DNA of 32,224 nucleotides from a virus: positions 1-32,224 of the IMG/VR virus record IMGVR_UViG_3300047557_001594; one strand, 5' to 3'. Position numbers and translations under genes: made by a program. The first letter of the stretch is position 1, and each line of letters begins with the position of its first letter. Below are positions 28,500-32,224 of this stretch, piece after piece. The notes under the pieces are model-generated. The model did no database searches and was not told where the DNA came from. It saw nothing but the letters and a program-made list of their open reading frames with translations.

Positions 28500-29081
28500 A
28501 TGGGTAAAAATACTTTATTTATATCAGTTCAGACAATTAAAGACAGAACAGGATTGCACGCAAACGTGGATGAAAAATTAGTCTTGCCAGAAATTAAAAC
28601 TGCGCAGGATATGTATATTTTACCTGCACTTGGAACTGCACTTTATGAAGCTTTACAAGATGGAATTGATAATAATAACTTGAATGGAAATGAAACAGCT
28701 TTACTTGATAATTATATCGTGGATTGCTTAGTTTATTTTGTAATGAGTGAGCTTCCGATGGGATTGAGCTATCAGTTTTATAATAAAGGACTTTTAAGAA
28801 AGACTGGTGAGAATACTGAAACTCCCTCAATGAGCGATATGATTGACGTGGCGAATAGATACAGAGCGCGAGCAGAATTTTATAAACAAAGATTAATAAA
28901 GTATTTAAAACAAAATAATAACCTATTCCCTGAATACTTGAACTTCGGAAGCGGAGTGGATGCTATCAAACCAGAAAACGAAGGTTATACAACTTCCGTT
29001 TGGATTGGTGATTTCAGCTGTTGCGGATATGAAGGAAAGTCATTCGAAGAGCGCTATCAGGGGAACATCGGATGCTGTTAA
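28500..29081 (+). CDS. Head-tail connector (gp6-like/DUF6712-type), 193 aa
   Basis: Starts one base after the portal stop. MGKNTLFISVQTIKDRTGLHANVDEKLVLPEIKTAQDMYILPALG resembles the start of phage head-tail adaptor proteins (a helical bundle at the portal). The C-terminus is Gly/Cys-rich (FSCCGYEGKSFEERY...IGCC). Gene position after the portal fits an adaptor ring. The three C-terminal Cys pairs are unusual and may be metal or disulfide sites. Confidence 0.75.
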   Translation: MGKNTLFISVQTIKDRTGLHANVDEKLVLPEIKTAQDMYILPALGTALYEALQDGIDNNNLNGNETALLDNYIVDCLVYFVMSELPMGLSYQFYNKGLLRKTGENTETPSMSDMIDVANRYRARAEFYKQRLIKYLKQNNNLFPEYLNFGSGVDAIKPENEGYTTSVWIGDFSCCGYEGKSFEERYQGNIGCC

Positions 29082-29082
29082 T

Positions 29083-29211
29083 ATGAGCAAAGAAGCAACA
29101 ATTAAAAACCAGATGAAATTAAAAGTATATCTGGAAAAAGTTAAAAAAAATGACGTTAAATCAAATAGTAAAGGAGCTGACAAAATTAGGCAACGACCAC
29201 GAACAAATTAA
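29083..29211 (+). CDS. Small basic protein, 42 aa
   Basis: ATG one base after the previous stop; overlaps the next gene by 62 bases in another frame. Starts MSKEATIKNQMKLKVYLEKV and ends in a basic stretch GADKIRQRPRTN. It is Lys-rich and probably helical, with no motif. Overlap on both sides and placement directly behind a stop favour a real gene over chance. Confidence 0.5.
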   Translation: MSKEATIKNQMKLKVYLEKVKKNDVKSNSKGADKIRQRPRTN

Positions 29212-29599
29212 TTTTGTTTATTTTGGCGATGTTTGGGAAAGACTTTCCAATGGCGAAGTCACTTATCCTGCTATGTTTTTTACTTTGACGAGCGCTCAGG
29301 TTTTGGCTAAAGAAATCACGTATAATTTCAGTTTATATTTCATGGACAGAATGTTAATGGAAGAAACAAACGAAACGGAAGTTTTAAGTGATCAAACATT
29401 GATCGGTCAAGATATTATCGCGCAGCTCAGATACCCTAAAGATTATGCTAATGTAACGTGGACGCTTGGCAATAATATTCCTGTTACGTTTTTTACAGAA
29501 AGTGATCCAGATTATTTAGCAGGCGTGAGAATGGATATAACATTAAGCCTACCATTTATTAACAATAGGTGCGAAGTACCTTCAACATATACGTTCTAA
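29150..29599 (+). CDS. Tail terminator/neck-type protein, 149 aa
   Basis: MTLNQIVKELTKLGNDHEQINFVYFGDVWERLSNGEVTYPAMF is a familiar start of a Bacteroidota siphophage protein in the head-tail interface. EITYNFSLYFMDRMLMEETNETEVLSDQTLIGQDIIAQL and a late ISL strand follow. The alpha/beta pattern and size match tail terminator (gpU-like) proteins, although the family has no confirmed structure that I know of. Its stop overlaps the fibre ATG by one base. Confidence 0.7.
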   Translation: MTLNQIVKELTKLGNDHEQINFVYFGDVWERLSNGEVTYPAMFFTLTSAQVLAKEITYNFSLYFMDRMLMEETNETEVLSDQTLIGQDIIAQLRYPKDYANVTWTLGNNIPVTFFTESDPDYLAGVRMDITLSLPFINNRCEVPSTYTF

Positions 29600-32178
29600 T
29601 GGAAAGTAAAAAGATTAATCAATTAGCGACAGAATTAACACCGAGCTTAACTGACTTAACTATTATCGGTGATCCAACTACAGGAATAAGTAAAAAAATT
29701 ACTTTGAGTCAAATGGCTGCGCTCTTCACAGGAACGGTTGAAGAGTATGCGTCATTTTCGGCTTTCCCTTTAGTCGGAACAGCTGATACAATTTATATCG
29801 CTTTAAATACAAACGTACTTTATCGTTGGGACACTTCTCTCAGCGCCTACGTTGAATTATCGCCTAACATTATCAGCTCGTTGGTATTCAATGACTCGAA
29901 TGGATTTGACGGAACTATCAGCTTAGTTGGATCAACTGCAACGCTTACAATTACTACCACGCTTACTGCGGGTTCAGTTGCTTTTGGCGGTGCAAGTGGA
30001 GCGCTCAGTCAAGATAATGACAATTTCTTTTGGGATAACTCGAATAAGCGTTTAGGAATTGCAACAAAACTTCCAACGACAGCTCTTGACGTTTTTGGAT
30101 CAGGAATAATCGGCAGGCTAAACGCAACAAGCACAAATAACGCTTATTTAGGATTTGCAAGTAATGGAACAAACAGATGGTCTATTGGTAACGTACAAAG
30201 CGATCACAGATTCAGAATATATAATGAAGCAGGATCGTCAGAATTAGTCAGTATATTACCAACAGGCGAATTTGGTATCGGTGTTGCTAACCCAACTACA
30301 AAATTTCACATTGATGGCGGAGCAAGTGCATTAATTATGAACCTCGATGCTGACACTTCAATAGCTAAGTCAATTTCATTCCGTACAAATAACAGCAATA
30401 GATGGAACGTTGAAGTATCAGGAACAGAAAGCGGTTCAAATGCAGGTATGGATTATTTTGTGCGTTCTTATTCAGATGCAGGTGCTTTAATAGAAACTCC
30501 TTTATCAATTGTTAGAAGTACAGGAGTTACGACAATAAAGCAATTAACTTTAACGGGTACATTATCAGGTACAAGTGCAACATTTACAGGAAATTTAAAT
30601 GTAGGTTCTGAAATATTTAGAGGTGTAGATAATAGTTATTTAAGAATTGCAGGTGGAAACCCTGCTGCAACAGGTGGTATTTTGGCATTATATGGTTCAA
30701 CTCATGCTACAAAACCTAATGTAATTGAATTAACTGCAGATAATACAGGTTATATAGCAATGAGTACCGCATCAGTTACGAGATTAACAATTGCAAATAA
30801 TGGTGCAGCAACTTTCACAAATAATATAACATCAAACGGGACTTATTTTATTCAAAATACTGATTACAATACTGGAACTGCAACAGGTACTAATTTTAGA
30901 ATGTTTTTAAATGCTTCAAGTGGTAATACACATACAAGGATGCAAACTTATACTGATGGTGGTAGTACTTATGGAACATTATTAATAAACCCTTTAGGTG
31001 GAACTGTTGGAATTGGTGTAACATCTATAAATACCTCTTTTCTTTTAGATATTTATCAATCATTAACTAATACAACAGCATACGCAAGAATAAAAAATAA
31101 TAGAAATAGAAATGCTGCTTTACAATTAGAAACTAATTTAGGTAATTTTTTATTGGGTGTTGGTATCGGTGTAGATTCTAACAGATTCATGATTTATGAT
31201 AATAACGCATCTGCAACAAGAATAACAATTGATAACAATGGAAATTTCGGTTTAGGAACAACTCCTGCTGCTTGGGTTAGTACTGCAAGAGCATTGCAGG
31301 TTAATGGATATAATTCAATAGCTTCTCAACATAATGGAAGTATGAATTTAGTTCAAGAGGCTTATGAAAATGCTTCTAATAGCTTTGCTTATGGTACAAC
31401 AGGAGGTTATCCTTCACGTATAAATATGAACCCTAATGATGGTGCAATTAGAATATATAATGCAGGAACTGGAACAGCAGGAAATACAATTACATGGAGT
31501 GAAAGATTAACTATTTTAAATAATGGAAAAATTGGAATTGGTGCAGATACACCAGGTTTACCTTTATCAATACATTTTAGTGATTCAACATCATACACTA
31601 CAACATCAAGAGGAAATGGATTAAGGGTATATAATACAAATACAAATTCAAATGTATTTTCAGGAATTGAATTAAACGTTGATGGTCCTGCTAATGGAGG
31701 TGTTGCGGGTATTAATGCTGTTGTAACTGCAAGTGGTAGTGCAGCAATGACATTTTATACAAGGGATAGTAATAATTATTCTGAAAAATTGCGATTAACG
31801 AGTGGTGGAATTATGCAATCAATTTCAGATACTATACAATGGTATGATAAAAAAGCTAAATTTTATAGCACATATACAACTATAAGTGGTGGCTCATCAC
31901 AAAATTTTGATTTTTCTGTTGGCAGCAACTCGCAAATAAGTGTTTTAGTTAGAGCAGGAGGTCGTAGTAATAACCCAGCAGGAGGAATGTATCATGTATA
32001 TGGATATATGTTTCCTAATGGATTTTTAAGTTCATACACTATACATCAAAATCAAATAAGTTTTTCTTATTCATGGGTAAATAGTTATACTATAAGAATA
32101 ACAGTTACAAATTCACAACCAAGTGATGCAGTAAACTTAAATTTACAATTTGAAATAAACTCTCAATATCAACAATAA
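29599..32178 (+). CDS. Tail fibre protein with repeated LGIG modules, 859 aa
   Basis: ATG 29599 is preferred over an in-frame ATG at 29569. The N-terminal 110 residues (MESKKINQLATELTPSLTDL, ...VLYRWDTSLSAYVEL) form a virion attachment module. The middle has at least five copies of a G-x2-G(I/L)G...P...(L/F)xVxG unit, for example RLGIATKLPTTALDVFG, EFGIGVANPTTKFHIDG, TVGIGVTSINTSFLLDI, NFGLGTTPAAW and KIGIGADTPGLPLSIHF. This is the pattern of fibrous beta-structured trimers. It has no S74 chaperone domain and ends in a separate beta domain (about the last 115 residues). From about 30540 the DNA is distinctly more AT-rich, which suggests an exchanged receptor-binding part. Confidence 0.85.
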   Translation: MESKKINQLATELTPSLTDLTIIGDPTTGISKKITLSQMAALFTGTVEEYASFSAFPLVGTADTIYIALNTNVLYRWDTSLSAYVELSPNIISSLVFNDSNGFDGTISLVGSTATLTITTTLTAGSVAFGGASGALSQDNDNFFWDNSNKRLGIATKLPTTALDVFGSGIIGRLNATSTNNAYLGFASNGTNRWSIGNVQSDHRFRIYNEAGSSELVSILPTGEFGIGVANPTTKFHIDGGASALIMNLDADTSIAKSISFRTNNSNRWNVEVSGTESGSNAGMDYFVRSYSDAGALIETPLSIVRSTGVTTIKQLTLTGTLSGTSATFTGNLNVGSEIFRGVDNSYLRIAGGNPAATGGILALYGSTHATKPNVIELTADNTGYIAMSTASVTRLTIANNGAATFTNNITSNGTYFIQNTDYNTGTATGTNFRMFLNASSGNTHTRMQTYTDGGSTYGTLLINPLGGTVGIGVTSINTSFLLDIYQSLTNTTAYARIKNNRNRNAALQLETNLGNFLLGVGIGVDSNRFMIYDNNASATRITIDNNGNFGLGTTPAAWVSTARALQVNGYNSIASQHNGSMNLVQEAYENASNSFAYGTTGGYPSRINMNPNDGAIRIYNAGTGTAGNTITWSERLTILNNGKIGIGADTPGLPLSIHFSDSTSYTTTSRGNGLRVYNTNTNSNVFSGIELNVDGPANGGVAGINAVVTASGSAAMTFYTRDSNNYSEKLRLTSGGIMQSISDTIQWYDKKAKFYSTYTTISGGSSQNFDFSVGSNSQISVLVRAGGRSNNPAGGMYHVYGYMFPNGFLSSYTIHQNQISFSYSWVNSYTIRITVTNSQPSDAVNLNLQFEINSQYQQ

Positions 32179-32179
32179 T

Positions 32180-32224
32180 ATGGGAAATTGGATAATAAAT
32201 TCAGCGGAGGTAATTAGTAAAGAT
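32180..32224 (+). CDS. 5' end of small phage protein (3' truncated)
   Basis: ATG one base after the fibre stop; the frame (MGNWIINSAEVISKD) runs to the right edge. This is like the start of the small DUF7936-type protein that often follows the fibre gene. The 3' part of just such a protein opens the window at base 1, so the two fragments may be halves of one gene. Confidence 0.6.
   Translation, partial: MGNWIINSAEVISKD

Noticed and set aside
28960-29082. Upstream extension of the 42-residue basic protein
   Set aside because: It lies wholly within the connector gene in another frame; ATG 29083 directly follows that gene's stop.
29599-32178. Diversity-generating retroelement acting on the fibre
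   Set aside because: No reverse transcriptase gene and no template repeat of the fibre end is present in the window.

Overview
The window is an almost complete genome of a tailed double-stranded DNA phage that infects a Bacteroidota (probably Flavobacteriia-like) host. All convincing genes lie on the + strand and are tightly packed with ATGA or TAATG overlaps. The DNA is AT-rich, Shine-Dalgarno sites are essentially absent, and the clearest promoters carry the Bacteroidota -7 element TAnnTTTG. The virion genes (HK97-fold-type capsid, XkdF-like protease, long tape measure, tail chaperone with overlapping second frame) point to a siphovirus-like particle. No integrase or convincing repressor module was seen, so a lytic lifestyle is more likely, although one small XRE-type regulator is present.

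Layout. 1-1231: end of a small virion-associated gene, small membrane proteins and a lipoprotein with u-spanin architecture, closed by a strong terminator. 1232-1412: regulatory gap with four helically phased hexamers and a promoter. 1413-6138: early/replication block with small hypotheticals, a possible annealing protein, a DnaA domain-IV-like protein, a structured RNA leader with two complementary hairpin loops, a winged-helix replication protein carrying four 18-bp iterons and a palindrome inside its gene (candidate origin), a second replication-type protein, a zinc ribbon overlapping a VRR-NUC nuclease, and a sigma-like protein. 6140-8185: AT-hook protein, glycosyltransferase and a three-part HAD fusion protein. 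8178-8979: lysis cassette (two holin-like membrane proteins and an M15 endolysin). 8969-12366: DEDDy exonuclease, HExxH protein, HNH nuclease, methyltransferase, ParB-like protein, Mom-like DNA-modification enzyme and an unusual tRNA-Gly. 12387-13918: terminase subunits. 13919-16221: small promoter-gene-hairpin units resembling morons, a 28-residue membrane peptide, and an XRE regulator. 16218-23441: tail module (chaperone pair, neck-type protein, two large tail proteins, tape measure). 23476-29599: head module (protease, scaffold, major capsid, another abundant virion protein, portal, head-tail joining proteins). 29599-32178: tail fibre. 32180-end: first 15 codons of a small gene.

How the parts work together. 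The replication block supplies origin, initiator-type proteins and nucleases. The Mom-like, methyltransferase and ParB-like genes suggest genome modification against host restriction. The sigma-like protein and a promoter box repeated in two or more places could time late or moron transcription. The 3' gene fragment at the left end and the 5' fragment at the right end look like two halves of one small gene, so the contig is probably circular or circularly permuted, with roughly 100 bases missing at the junction. Everything about function is read from recognised motifs and gene order. No database search was possible.
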